Positions 23,358 to 36,144 are shown, counted from the first letter of the stretch. The stretch: 64,000 bases of DNA from Todiramphus chloris collaris (GCA_025345505.1 JANVCC010009942.1:1080354-1144353), one strand, 5' to 3'. Notes: generated by a model from the letters alone, not told the origin. Program-made: numbers and translations.

Positions 23358-26080
23358 TCATTTCAAACCCCCTGCAGGGACAGCTTCCACTAGGATCAGG
23401 TTACTCAAAGCCCCATCCAGCCTGTCCTCGAGTACTTTCAGGGACAGGGCATCCACAGCCTTTCTAAGCAAACAGTTCCCCCTCATCCTATCATTACACT
23501 CCCTGATAAAGAGTTCCTCCCCACCTTTCCTGTCAGCTGCCTTTAAATACTGGAAGGTCACAATAAAGTGTCCCTGAAGCCTTCTCTTCTCTGGGCTGAA
23601 TAACCCTAAATCTCTCACCCTGTCCTCATAGGGGAGGTGCTCTAACCCTCTGATCATCTTTGTGGCACACCTCTGGACTTGCTCAAGCAGGTCCATGACT
23701 TTCTTATGCTGAGAACCCCAGATCTGGATGCAGTACTGCAGGTGAGGTATCACCAGAGCAGAGTTAGAGGGGCAGAAGCACCTTCCTCAACCTGCTGGAC
23801 ATGTTTCTTTTGATGCAGCCCAGGATGTAGTTGGCTTCCTGGGCTGTGAGTGCACATTGCTGGGTCACATCCAGCTTTTCATCCATCATGACCCCCAGGT
23901 CCTTCTCTGCAGGGCTGCTCTTAATCTCTTCATCCCCCAGCCTGCACTGATGTTGAGGTTTGCCCCAACCCAGGAGCAGGATCTTGCACTTGCCATTGTT
24001 GACCCTCATGAGGTTTGAATGCATTTACCTTTAAAGCCTGTGAAGGTCCTTCTAGACAGCATCACTACCCTCTAGCATGTTGACCACACCACACAGTTTG
24101 GTGTTGCTGGCAAGCTTGCTGAGGGCACACTTGATCCCACTGTCCATGTTTCTGATGAAGATGTTAAACAGCACCAGTCCCAGTACCAATCCCTGAGGAA
24201 TGCCACTCATCACTGGTCTCCAGATGGACATTGAGACACTGATTGCAATTCTTTGTGTGCAACCATCCAGCCAATTCCTTATCCACTGAGTGGTCCATCC
24301 ATCAAATCCATGCCTCTCCAATTTAGAGATGAGGATGTCATGCAGTACAGTGTCAAATGCTTTGCACAAGTACAGGTGGACAATGTTAGTTGCTCTTCCA
24401 TTATACATGACTGCTGTAACCTCATCTTACAACGCCACCAAATTTGTCAGGTACAATTGGCTCTTAGTGAAGTCATGTTGGCTGTCACCAATCACCTCCT
24501 CATTTTCCATGTGCCTTAGCATAGTTTCCAGGAGGATTTGCTCCATTATATGGCTCAGCACAGATGTCAGACTGACTTGCCTGTAGTTCCTTGGGTATTC
24601 CTTTTTCCCATTTTTAAAAATGAATGTTATGTTTCCCCTTTTCCAGTCACTGGGAACTTAACTGGGCTGCCTTGGCTTCTCAAATATGATGGAGAATGGC
24701 TTGGCAAATTCATCTGCCAGTTCCCTCAGGACCCTTGGATGCACCTCATCAGGTCCCATGGACTTGTATACCTTCAAGTTACTTAGATGGTCTCAAACCT
24801 GATGTCCTAGTTACTTGGCAGTACTTCATTCTCCCAGTCCCCTGCATTTGGATTCCATTAATTGGATGGTGTGGCTGAAGCACTTGTCAGTGAAGACTGA
24901 TGCAAAAAGTTGTCGAGTACTTCATCCATGTTGGTTGTAGTCAGGTCTCCTGTTTTGCTCATGGAGGGTGAACAGTTTTTTTCATCATACTTGGTTGACC
25001 TATGTACCTGAAAAAAACCTTCTTGCTATTTTTCATGTCTCTAGCAAAGTTCAGCTCCAGTTGTGCCCTGGTTTTCCGAATCCCTTCCCTGCACTCTTGG
25101 GCCATATCCCTATAATCTCCCCAGGATGTATTCCTGCCTCTGCTGGTTATGCAGTTTGGGTTTGTGTTTTAGTTTGGCTAAGAGGTCTTGACTTAACCAA
25201 GCTGCCTCTCCATGGTGCCTCCCCATGCTGACTGCTTGCACATTGGGATTGAAAGCTCTGGGGAACTAAGAAAAATGTCTTTAAAGATCTCCCAGATCTC
25301 ATTCACTCCTTTGCCTCTGAGGGCAGTTTCCCAAGGGATATCAGGTACTAGCACCTGAAACAGCCAAAAATTTGTATTTCTGAGATTAAGGGTCCTGTCT
25401 CTAATTTTCACTCATCCTGTACCCCTCAAGATTAAGATTTCCACAAGGGCATGATCACTGCAGCCCAAGCTACCTCCAATCTTGGCTTCTCTGATAAATT
25501 CTTCAGCATTAGTGAGCAGCAGGTCCAGCAGTGCCTCCCCTGTGGATGGGCTCTCCATCACCTGTACTAGGAAGTTGTCCTCCATTCACTCCAGTAGTTT
25601 CCTGGACAACCTGCAGTTCACTGTGCCACTATTCCAGCAGATGTCCAGGTGGTTGAAGTCCCCTATCAGGATCAGGTCCTGTGATGTGAAGCTTCCTGCA
25701 GAAGAAGAAAGAATTCTTCTTCAGCCTTTTCTTCTTGATTGGGTGGCTTTTAGTAGACACCACAAAGTTTCCTTTTTTGGCTTGGTGTCTAATTTTCATG
25801 CGCAAGCTCTCAACCTGAGCATCGCTGTTCTTCAAAGAGAGCTCTGTGCAATCAATCCCATTTTTGGCATGGAAGTCATCTCCCCCACCTCTCCTTCCTT
25901 GTCTGTTTGTTCTGAATAGTTTACAGCCATCAACCACAGCACTCCAATCATGCAATTCATCCTATTAAGTTTCTGTGACAGCAATCATGTCATAGTTTTC
26001 CATCTGGGTAGCAGCTACCAGCTAGCTTCTCCTGGTTGTCTACCATGCTGTGTGCATTGGTATAGAAGCACTTCAGCTGG
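23358..26080 (-). pseudogene. CR1 ORF2 remains (endonuclease and reverse transcriptase)
   Basis: Recognisable blocks, from ORF2 start to end, are the endonuclease SHDWSAVVDGYKLF-like block (HDWSAVVDGCKLF, 25629-25955); a RT block with HLYLCKAFDTVLHDIL and SGIPQGLVLGLVLFNIF (24052-24408); ADEEIKSS-type and [12 protein letters not shown] blocks (23764-24024); and the C-terminal block with QVQRCATKMIRGLEHLPYED (23358-23753). They lie in different frames, separated by stops and shifts, and the linker part (24500-25400) is badly decayed. The catalytic FADD motif is changed (the matching place reads LASN). It cannot be active. Confidence 0.8.
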
Positions 26081-26512
26081 GCTATTGGCCGCATCTCCTT
26101 TGTAGAGGAGCTTGCCCTAATTCCTTTGAGGCAGTTCACAGGACTTTCCTGTTGCTTCCCAATGCTTCAGCAGCACCTGGCTCCTCTTGAGTGCTTAGAA
26201 CATGACACCCTTCCCCCACTAAATCTAGTCTAAAACTTCATTCATACGTCCATCCAGCTTATTGCCCAGGACACTTTTGCTCACACTTGGTTGGTTGAGC
26301 CCCACCAGCTATCAACAGGCCTGGTTACTCAAAGGTATGTCCAAGATTATAGCAGCCAAGACCACTTATGCAGCGAGTCATTCACCTGTCCACCTTATCT
26401 CCTTTTTCTCAAACCCCGTTCTTTCACCAGAGGGGTAAGGGAGAACACTGCCTGTGCTCCCAGTCTCTTTAACATTGTTCTGAGGGACATAAAGTCTTTT
26501 GATATTTCTGAG

Positions 26513-26930
26513 TCACCTCATTACATCATTTGATCCTACTTGGAATAATAGGAACAGGTGATAGTTCACACACTTTACCAGTCTCAACAGCCTCTTCATG
26601 ATATCACAGACGTGAGCTCCCAGCAGGCAGAAAACTTCTCTAGAGGTATTGTCTAAGCAACAAATGGGTGCTTTGGTCCCTCTCAGCAAGGCATCTCCAA
26701 TTACTAACACCCTATGTACATTTCTGGAGGCACTGGTTCTAATACAGGTGGGTGGTTGGAGCAATTTTTCGTAGTTGGTCTTTCCTGGATCCTGCCTGCT
26801 ACTCACTCTGTCTTCATTCTGCATCCCCAAGGTATCTCACCTGTTAAATGGGGGCACTTCAGAGGAAAGTGGAAGAATGCTGCTGTGCCAAGCAGAGACA
26901 AGAGTCCAGTCTCTGTCTCACAGGTTGGTT
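26513..26930 (-). pseudogene. CR1 ORF1 remnant with SGNH/GDSL esterase-like motifs
   Basis: A 105-codon frame (26830 down to 26513) contains VLVIGDALLRGTKAPI and, some 60 residues later, VGSNDVMR. CR1 ORF1 proteins carry an esterase of the SGNH type, with a GDSLLRG block and a GTND block (family knowledge). Here the nucleophile Ser is replaced by Ala (GDA) and GTND has become GSND. The frame is closed before and after. This is a dead relic that helps to define the 5' part of the element. Confidence 0.65.
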
Positions 26931-29170
26931 GAATCTGTCATATCTTTTCCTTAGCATTTTTCTTTTTCATTTCAAATTGCCTGATGATTTTCAAAACTTG
27001 ATGCCACTTAAAGGCTGTCAGGAGTACCAGAAGCCAGAGAAGGCAAAAACTGAAGATTCATTTCATATTGGTGTGCAATACAGAAGTCTAGATATGTTAT
27101 AGATACGAAAGAGCAATAGGGTTGCATAGATGATAGTTAAATGCCTAGCCATGCAAGATACTAGGATAAATAAGTCAACTCTGAATGCTACAATGTATTG
27201 TGTCAAGTACTTTAGTTTAATATTAAATAGAATATTAGTCTTTGGATGTGAGTCTGAAAGAGGCCTTTTGTTTTTAAAGGCAAGTGTTGAGTTGGATTGA
27301 CAGAATTTAGTGGCACACTGCCTTCCAGTCACCTAGTTTGTTACGGTGGTAGTCAGTTCCCACAGAGATTGCTAGCTGAGCATCTGGATGATGTGATGAG
27401 GCTCTACCTGTCTGGTGCATTGTTCTGGATACTCCATGATATGAACTCTGAGAATAGAATGATCATGAGGATTTCTTGGAAGGAAGGATCTGCACAAGCT
27501 ATAATTCAAACATTCCTAAGAAGAGTTTGTAAAGCTTAGTAACACCTGAAAGCATTTTTAATTATTTCTGTGAAGAGGTAGAAGAGTGTAATCTCTCTTT
27601 CTTCTTGTCATAGTGCTGTAGTGCAACATTTTTTACTAGGATTTTATATAACCAAAGAAAGCACCTATGCATCCTTCTGCACTTATGCATTGTAATTTGT
27701 TGCTATGGAAATGCCAAAACCAGTCATTGACTAAGAACGGGCCAACTTGTTCAGGCAAAACAGTGTCCAGCTTGCATTCAATAGTCAAAATGAATTGTAG
27801 CCATCTTCATGCTTTATGGTGGCTTAATATCTTCCCTGTATTGTTAAGGTCTTTTTGCCACTTATAGCCAATACACACAGGCCCCAGCTCGTGCAATTCA
27901 GTGCTTAATTTGGGCACAGCAATTCCAGCAGCATCTCTGAGAAATCAGATGAAACTAAATTAAATTAAATTATCCTTACTATTTTTCATCTTCTCTTGTT
28001 TCCTTTATATTTCTTGACACAGAAGCATTTTCTAGATTAATTGCAGCACCAACTGCACCACCTTCCTTTTAAATAGGAAAACTTTGGACCATTTATTGCT
28101 TTTGACATGTAGCATGCACTCTGAGGATTAACTGGATGGAAACCTTCAGATTGGGGAGAATTTAAAAAGAGCAATGGCATCTTCCAGCAGAGTATGTCTT
28201 GGGTACTGCTGTCTGAGCAGCTTTTCCTGCTGGAGAAAAGCAGCTGACCTCAGGCAAACAGCTGTGGGAGAGCATGTAAGGTAGGCTTGCTGTGCATTCA
28301 CATGCATGCATATCTTCTCTTCTGGATATCATATTTTGTTTTACTGTCAGAGATTTTACTGTACCATAGCCTTTCTAAAGTTAGTCCCTTGGAACCAAAG
28401 AAAGAGCCTTATTTTCCAGTAGCTCTAGCTCCAATTAAGACAACAGACTTTGACTGTATGAATTAATGTGATATAAAAAATATATCATACAGGTCAAATA
28501 AAGTGTTTTCTTATAAAGATGTCCAAGACCTGGTTGCCATAATAGTAAACAAATTGCCAGAGGATAAAATTTTCTTAAGTTTTCACCTAAATTACAATGC
28601 CAGTCCTGTTTTCAAGATAATGTTTCTTCAGAAATAATACTGTCTTTTCAAATGAATTATTTTCCTATGCACCTACCAGTGTTACAGAAGTAGAATATAC
28701 TGTCCTAAATCAGAAAAGTCAGTTTTGAAAATTTCTTCTCATGGCCTAAGAATTTGTAATGTGAAGACTTTGCCTCAGTATAGCTACAGAACTTCGTGTC
28801 CCAAATGAAAGACTGATGCATTCCTCATAACAGTTTTTTCCACTATAGTTCATTGAAAAATGTTACTAATTAAGGTAATCATGACACAGTCACACACTGG
28901 TATAAAAGGAAAAAAAAGAAAAGGGAAAGAACTTAAATTAAACCCAGGATAATAAGACAGAAAGCTAACATCATAGAATACCAAAAGTCACCAATTAGTC
29001 ACCACATCACTCAAATCCTCGTTAATAATAAAGATACAAGGATAAGAAATAATATAATATTATTACAATAAAATGCACTTTTCACTGAGATATTTCTATA
29101 AATAAATATTAAATTTAGAAACCCATGATGGTTTCACAGAGGGATTTTAGCCATATGAATTTTTCTTACC
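26931..29170. other. Intron sequence with no recognised feature
   Basis: AT-rich intron between the CR1 and the PDE4D exon at 29171. No conserved coding block, RNA gene or transposon recognised. Confidence 0.6.
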
Positions 29171-29220
29171 TGTTATAGTTGCTTTGTTAATTGATGGTTG
29201 GTTACACATTGGTGATCGTC
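29171..29220 (-). CDS. PDE4D: PDE4D exon: end of UCR1, linker to UCR2
   Basis: A 50-nt exon is read from 29220 to 29171. One base finishes the split Lys codon, sixteen codons read RSPMCNQPSINKATIT, and one base is left for the next exon. The acceptor ends AAACAG and the donor is GTAAG. It encodes the end of UCR1 and the start of the linker LR1, the region where PDE4 paralogues diverge, and it is specific to PDE4D. The next expected exon, encoding the start of UCR2, was not seen between 1 and 29170, so the following intron exceeds 29 kb. Confidence 0.95.
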
Positions 29221-30382
29221 TGTTTAAAAGAAAGAAAAAGTATAAGCCTGATACAACTCACAGATTACTGGATCCTTGAACCATATAACAGAATATACGG
29301 ACTGGAATACTCTGGCATTGCCAAAGAAGAAGTTCATTTAGAACAGATATTTCTTTCTAGTGTAAAAGGGAAATCACAACTGACCCTGAAACTTCTCTGT
29401 ACATTGGGAATCCCAAGAGAGGAATATTTTAGGAATTTACAAGTTCATTAAAAACCCACTTAATCATACCTAGAGTTCATATGTAGCTTGACATTTGATT
29501 CATATACATAGTTATCATTATTCTAACAAAGCATCCACTTCCCACATTCTCTGATTATTTTTCACTCTATTATTTTGCATATGTATTTCACACATTATTT
29601 TGCATATTCCTTTCACAATAATCTTTATGGCAAACAGCTCAGTGAACTAACTGCTTTGCCTGCTGAAGAAACCTAGAAGTTGCTGGACTGACACAGTTGA
29701 ATAGGCATTTCTGCAAGCAGCGGCCACTTATGGTCTGCATATTCCAACCAAGGATGCTGGAAATATCTTTTAGTGATAATGCATATGCAATGGTAGGCAG
29801 CTGTCTTTGGAACGATAATTACTTCTAAATTCTAAAGGTGCATGTTTTGGGTGAGCAACATGACTATGCTACAAAATTTGCCTGTGTAACTAAGGTTAAT
29901 GTTAACTATGATGCTGTGACATGACTGGAGACAGATCATTATTACAATGTCTCACTTTTGAGATGGGATGGTGGGATGTAGTTATCTTGGATGAGTTAGG
30001 CAGAGTTCTAGGTTTAGATCATGCAAGTAGCTCAGAGTGTAGCTGTCTGCTCCCTTTTGTTGATTTGCAAGTCTCAGACTCTGCTTGAATGATCATCTTT
30101 GAATGAACTTTGACATATGACTAATTTATTGAATTTCATAGAAATTACAGAAAACCACACCCAAGTTTATGCAACAATGGCAATGCAAGAGCAATTAGTA
30201 GGCAAAGAGGCTATTGTCTCAGCTATCAAGTATAGCATCTTCAAGGGATTAATAAATTCATTACTCATCCAGTATGTAGGTTTGGTGGCACAGACTGAAA
30301 TCTGTAGCAGATAATTGTTATTCTTAATTTGTATTCTAAAAGTATCAGTGCAAAACATTCAGTGGCCAAAATGTGACACTCA

Positions 30383-30478
<96 letters not shown>

Positions 30479-30987
30479 CTAAATTTCTGCACAAGTGAGA
30501 CTGATTTATCTATGCTACACTGTGCTGAAAGAAAAAGGAAAGGACATTGCAAAACAGCTGTAAAAGATTTCCAGGATTGGTTTGTCTGAAGAATTTGACC
30601 ATTATTTAATAACAAAGGACATTCCTTCATAAACAATTAGTTATTTGTTTAAAGGCAGACTTACCTGAAGAGGAGGAAAAATTTTCACAGAAAATATTTA
30701 GGCTCTTTAAAATGACCATAAAAGCATTCATATTCAGAAAAAAAGCAGCCTATTTAAGCCTTCACGCATAAGAAATTACAAAATCTTCCATTTGCAATCC
30801 AGCCTCCACAGACCTCAAAGGACAAAAGGAATGAGATTGTCTAGACTGCCAGGAAAAATAAAAATGTCTCCTTTAAGGGGCGCAGTTGATTTGAAGACTT
30901 AGTGCAGGAGGCCAGAGTAAGAGGAAGGCATCATCTGAGCAGGTGGGAAATGTCTGCAGGTACTACAAGCTTTGCTCGTTGGGAAAG

Positions 30988-31719
30988 TGTTGGGGTTTTG
31001 GGGAGTTATTCTGTTTTCCTTCTTCTCCTAAAGAATTTTTCCATATTTCTTCATCAAGGAGATAAATGGCTGTACTTAAGAGAGACAAAAGGACCTGGAC
31101 ACAGGGAGAGAGGTCCAGCCAGCTGAATAAAGGGGGTTGGGTGGAGACCCTGGGGCTCTTCTTTTGCTCCCTGAATTCGAGGTGAGGAGAAGCTGCCCTC
31201 ATGGTGGAGAGAACTCATCCCCACTGCATCTCCTGTTCTCCTACCCCTGCTGACTCCCGAGGATTCTGCTGGACACTGGGATCAGCTTGGAGAGAGGTCA
31301 TCACTGCTGCATTTCCTGCTTCTCCTACTGCCCCTGCTGTCTCCCGGGGATCCTGCTGGGCACCGGGATTGGCTGCCCAAGGGAGTGTGTGAAACGGGCT
31401 TTTCATCAGCCATTGCCACGAGAGGACTGAGCTGGCTCCGGAGCGGTGGGGAGGGCATCGCGCCCTCCCTGCTCACTGGGAGCCGCCCGAGAGATTGGGA
31501 CTGGGTTCCTGGCACTGTTTGCTGTTACTGCCATAGTTATTGTTGTTTGTTTGCCTTATTATATATATATTTAGTAAAGAACTGTTCTTTCTATTCCTCA
31601 TATCTTTGCCTGAAAGTCCCTTATTTTCAAAATTATAAGCATTCGGAGGGGAGGGGATTGCATTTTCCTTTCCAAGGGGGGTTCCTGCCTTCCTTGGCAG
31701 ACAGCTTCAAACCAAGACA
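30988..31719 (+). repeat. 5' LTR of ERV-L-like provirus 3
   Basis: 732 bp, TGTTGGGG to AAGACA. It has AATAAA at 31126-31131 and a TATATATATATTTAG tract near 31559. Open frames within it are chance. Confidence 0.93.
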
Positions 31720-31724
31720 GATTT

Positions 31725-31742
31725 TGGCGCCCAACGTGGGGC
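31725..31742 (+). other. Primer binding site, tRNA-Lys(1,2)
   Basis: Perfect TGGCGCCCAACGTGGGGC five bases after the LTR, identical to the site at 9856. Confidence 0.9.
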
Positions 31743-31806
31743 TTGAGGGCATCGAAAGGAAAGGGTGAAAAAGGAATAAAAGTTACTGGGTAATCTAGTT
31801 TGTGTG

Positions 31807-33560
31807 ATGAATATTGAAACCTTGCTAGGCAGCACCATGTGGTCTAGCTTACCCCGGTTCACATAGCACGTGGTTGTGGCTGTATTTCTCCCCTTCTCAG
31901 CTCCTTTTCTAAACATGGATCCCCTGACTAAGGCCACTGTGGCTGTTATCCAGTTTGCACAGTGGGTTGATAAAGTGAGGAATTCATGGGTTTTCTACTT
32001 CCTGTGGAGTGTGGGCACATGGATAAAGGGCTATCATATACTAAGCGTATGTTTCTGGGGTTATATGAAAAATGGTACCTTCTGTGAGGAAATAACACCG
32101 TGGGAACTTTTCTCACAATCTTTCAGCCAGTTCTTTGGGCCTACCCCACCGGCTTTTGAAGGGTTTAGATTTCCCCTAGACACTAACCAAATGTTGATAG
32201 GCCTGCTCTATTTAGCATTCAGATTGGCTTGGATAACTGCCCAGGTGCCTCCCCCAGAGTCTCGGGGTGCTGCCCCAGAACCTGACACGGCCCCACAGCC
32301 TGCCCCACAACTCACCTCAGAAATGGACCACTCAAGTTCATTAGTGGTACTGATGAAGGAGATGCATGAGATGCTGAGGGAATACACCTCCCCAGCTGAT
32401 GGGACACCCTCTCCCTGCCCAAAGAGGGGGATCCTGGTGGTGCAGCAGTGGAACCCACAGATGTTACAACCGTCCAGGTTCCAGCTGAACCACAAGGGCA
32501 GCCACAGCCAGCAGCAGCTGCCCCTGTGCAGAGGAGGAAGTGTAAGACCAAATCAGCACACCCTTAATGATGATGGGGAACCAGGGCCCTCACAACCAGC
32601 AGGAGAGCCAGAGCCTGAAATCATCACTGAGTCTGTTTCGTATGACAGCCTCCGTAATCTGCGAAAAGACATTGTGTGACAAGGGCGTGAGGCTTATACA
32701 ACCTGGTTACTTCGGGTTTGGGACCTTATGGGCAAAGGTGTGCAACTGGATGGGGGTGAAGCGAGGTATTTGGAATCCCTGACCCAGGATCCTCGTGTAG
32801 ATCAGGTATTTGTGAGGGAGCCAGGGCCCCTTTCTCTCTGGGAGCGGCTTTTCATGAGTGTGAGAGAAAGGTTTGTTCATAGAGAGAGAATGCAGGAGTA
32901 CCATCATAAAATGCAGTGGAAGACACTCGAGGAAGCAATCCAACAGCTAAGAGAAGTGGCAGTATTAGAGGTACTCTTTGGGAGGGATGGACAGCATGAT
33001 AATGACCCCGACCAAGTCAGGTGCACAGGGCAGATGTTGTAGAGCCTGGCAAAACTAGGGCCACAGCAATACGCCACCTTCCTTGCAACCATTAATGCTG
33101 AGGACAACCAAGAAACAGTGGGCTCCATTGCCAAGAGGTTCAGGTATTATGAGAGTATGGTAAATGACCTGATGAAGGCTCATGTCTCTGCTGGGGTTAG
33201 GGACCTCAAGGAGGAGATTGTGGAGGAGGTAAGGAAGAGCATTTCCTATATGGCACCAGTGCGAGTCAGAGACCCCAGAGTCAGAGCCTGACATCCCCCA
33301 GCAAGAGAGAGAGGTTACACCCCACGAGCTGAGCTGTGGTTCTTTCTGTGTGACCATGGGGAAGACATGAGAAGATGGGATAGGAAACCCACTTCTGTTC
33401 TGGCAGTACGGGTGCGTGAGCTCAAAAGAGAAAACACTAACCAAAGGGGTTCTGCCAGAGTGAAAGTGGCCTCAGCCTCCCGTGACCAAGTTGCCAGGTA
33501 CTACAGAAGGGAGGATTATCAGATCCCCTAGAAGGAATCTCCTGCACATATGCCCAGAGA
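31807..33560 (+). pseudogene. gag of ERV-L-like provirus 3, broken
   Basis: A probable start ATG at 31807 is soon followed by a TAG near 31865. An open stretch (31870-32679) covers the hydrophobic Trp-rich N-terminal segment and Pro-rich region but slips frame near 32420. TGA at 32677-32679 falls at the same codon as in provirus 1. The charged helical domain continues at 32728-33042 and ends in the TAG (33040-33042) common to all three copies, after which about 84 codons are again open. No CCHC knuckle is seen. Not functional. Confidence 0.75.
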
Positions 33561-33594
33561 AGGAATGATAACCAGGGCTAAGGGGGCCTGCCTC

Positions 33595-34115
33595 TGGCCA
33601 GGAAGAGGCACAGGAGAATCGGGTTTTCTGGACAGTGTGGATCAGATGGCCTGGCACATCAGAGCCACAGAAATATGAAGCTTTAGTTGATACTGGTGCC
33701 CAATGTACTTTAATGCCCTCGGAACATGTGGGGGCAGAATCGGTTTCCATTGCTGGGGTGACTGGAGGATCACAGCAGCTGACTGTGGTGGAAGCTGAGG
33801 TGAGCCTGGCTGGGAAGGAGTGGCAGAAACATCCAATTTTGACTGGCCCAGAAGCCCTGTGTATTCTGGGCATAGACTTCCTCTGGAGGGGCTATTACAA
33901 AGACCCAAAAGGACTTTGGTGGGCATTTGGGATAGCGGCTGTGGAGGCAGAGGGCATTGAGCAATTGAACACTCTGCCTGGACTATCAAAGAATCCTTCT
34001 GCAGTTGGGCTCCTGAAGGTGGAAGAGCAGCCAGTGCCAATTGCCACCTCGACAGTGCACCACCTGCAGTACCGGACAAATTGAGATGCCGTGATCCCCA
34101 TCCACAAGATGATCC
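33595..34115 (+). pseudogene. Protease region of ERV-L-like provirus 3
   Basis: The open frame has LVDTGAQ (Asp-Thr-Gly at 33689-33697) and CILGIDFLW, the two blocks of the retroviral aspartic protease. It runs to a TGA at 34082-34084, where provirus 2 has CGA. A one-base insertion near 34122 shifts the frame into the RT that follows. In provirus 2 this part reads through into RT, so protease and polymerase were originally one pro-pol frame. Confidence 0.8.
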
Positions 34116-36144
34116 GTGAGTTGGGAGAGCCAAGGGGTGGTCAGCAAAGCCCACTCACTCTTCAACAGCCCCATTTGGCCTGTGCGCAAGTCTGATGGAG
34201 AATGGAGATTGACAGTGGACTATCGTGCTTTGAATGAAGTGACTCCACCCTTGAGCGCTGCTGTGCCGGACATGCTAGAGCTCCCGTATGAGCTGGAGTC
34301 CAAAGCAGCGAAGTGGTATGCCACTATTGACATTGCCAATGCTTTTTTCTCCATTTCTCTGGCAGCAGAATGCAGGCCTCAGTTTGCCTTCACCTGGAGG
34401 GGCGTGCAGTACACCTGGAACCGACTGCCCCAGGGGTGGAAGCACAGTCCCACCATCTACCATGGACTGATCCAGACTGCACTGGAAAAGGGTGAGGCTC
34501 CAGAACATCTGCAGTACATCGACGACATTGTTGTGTGGGGGAACACGGCAACAGAGGTATTTGAGAAAGGAGAGAAGATCATCCAGATTCTCCTGGAAGC
34601 CAGCTTCGCCATCAAAAAGAGCAAAGTCAAGGGACCTGCCCGAGAGATCCAGTTCCTAGGGGTAAAGTGGCAAGACAGATGGTGTCAGATTCCCACTGAG
34701 GTTGTTAATAAGGTCACCGCAATGTCTCCACCCACTAACAAGAAGGAAACACAATCTTTCCTTGGTGGCATAGGCTTTTGGAGAATGCACATTCCTGAGT
34801 ACAGCCAGATCGTGAGCCCTCTGTACCTGGTTACCCGCAAGAAGAACGATTTCCACTGGGGCCCTGAACAACAACAAGCCTTCACCCAGATCAAGCAGGA
34901 AATTGCTCATGCAGTAGGCCTTGGCCCAGTCAGGACGGGACCAGAGGTGAAGAACGTGCTATATTCTGCAGCTGGGAACAAGGGTCTGTCCTGGAGCCTT
35001 TGGCAGAAGGTGCCGGGTGAGACTCGGGGACGACCACTGGGATTCTGGAGCCGAAGCTACAAAGGGTCCGAAGCCAGCTTCAACCCAACAGAGGAAGAGA
35101 TCTTGGCCACCTATGAAGGAGCGCCCCTGTATAATGAGCTACCGGAGAGTGAAAGACAATACGCCCTCTTCACTGGTGATTCCTGCCGAATCATAGGTGC
35201 TAGCTGGAAATGGAAAGCTGCTGTACGGAGCCCGACATGACAAGTTGCACAAGCTACCAAGGGAGAAGGTGGATTGAGGCAACTCGCTGGACTCAAAGCC
35301 GTACAGTTAGCCCTGGACATTGCTGAAAGAGAGAAGTGGCCAAAGCTATACCTCTACACTGATTCATGGATGGTAGCCAACGCCCTGTTGGGCTGGCTTG
35401 AAAGATGGAAAAAGGCAAACTGGCAGAGTAGGGGAAAACCAATCTGGGCTACTGCTGAGTGGAAAGACATTGCCACTCGGGTAGAGAATCTGCCTGTGAA
35501 AGTCCACCATGTAGATGCCCATGTCCCCAAGAGCCAGGCTAATGAAGAACATCATAACAACGAACAGGTAGATCAGGCTGCAAAAATAGGGGTGTCCCAG
35601 ATAGACTTGGATTGGCAACATAAAGGCGAGTTGTTCTTAGCTCGATGGGCCCATGATGCCTCAGGCCATCAGGGCAGAGATGCTACCTATAAGTGGGCAC
35701 GAGGCCGAGGGGTGGATTTAACCATGGACAGTATCTCCCAAGTTATCCATGACTTTGAGACATGTGCCGCGATCAAGCAGGCCAAGCGAGTGAAACTCCT
35801 ATGGTATGGTGGGCGGAGGTCCAAATACAGGTATGGGGAGGCCTGGCAGATTGATTACATCACACTGCCTCAAACCTGCCAAGGCAAGCGGTATGTTCTC
35901 ACCATGGTAGAAGCCGCCACAGAATGGTTGGAGGCCTACCCTGTGCCTCACGCTACTGCCCGGAACATCGTCCTGGGCCTTGAAAAGCAGGTCCTTTGGA
36001 GGCATGGTACACCTGAGAGAATTGAGTCTGACAACGGGACTCATTTCAAGAACAGCCTTATAAACAGATGGGCTAGGGAACATGGCATTGAATGGGTTTA
36101 CCATACCCCTTACCATGCACCAGCACCTGGGAAGGTTGAACAGG
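34116..36144 (+). pseudogene. pol of ERV-L-like provirus 3 (RT, RNase H, integrase)
   Basis: One reading frame spans RT (YIDD at 34515-34526), RNase H and integrase with a single stop, TGA at 35238-35240. RNase H keeps Asp in TGDS (35178-35180) and YTDS (35361-35363), but its catalytic Glu is Gly (GGA, 35289-35291); provirus 2 has Glu there. About 270 bp of the RT-RNase H connection, present in provirus 2, is deleted in frame near 35121. Integrase has Asp 35853-35855, Asp 36030-36032 and Glu 36138-36140, giving D-D(35)E spacing. One zinc-binding Cys appears replaced by Phe (35754-35756). The frame runs into the LTR five bases after the catalytic Glu codon, so the integrase C-terminal domain is missing. 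Confidence 0.88.

Larger units (their letters stand above)
23300..26930 (-). mobile_element. Long degenerate CR1 LINE with ORF1 and ORF2 remains
   Basis: The 3' end is at 23300 (CACAGAATCAGAACCATAGAATG read on the plus strand). Going up the minus strand there are RT C-terminal, RT core, endonuclease and the ORF2 start (LKCFYTNAHSM near 26060), then an ORF1-like region to about 26930. At roughly 3.6 kb it is the least truncated CR1 in the window, but also one of the most decayed. The 5' border is approximate. Confidence 0.85.

Noticed and set aside
1-29170. UCR2 or catalytic exons of PDE4D, or short-isoform first exons
   Set aside because: Looked for on the minus strand by expected peptide and splice signals; none seen. 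A very small exon could still be missed.
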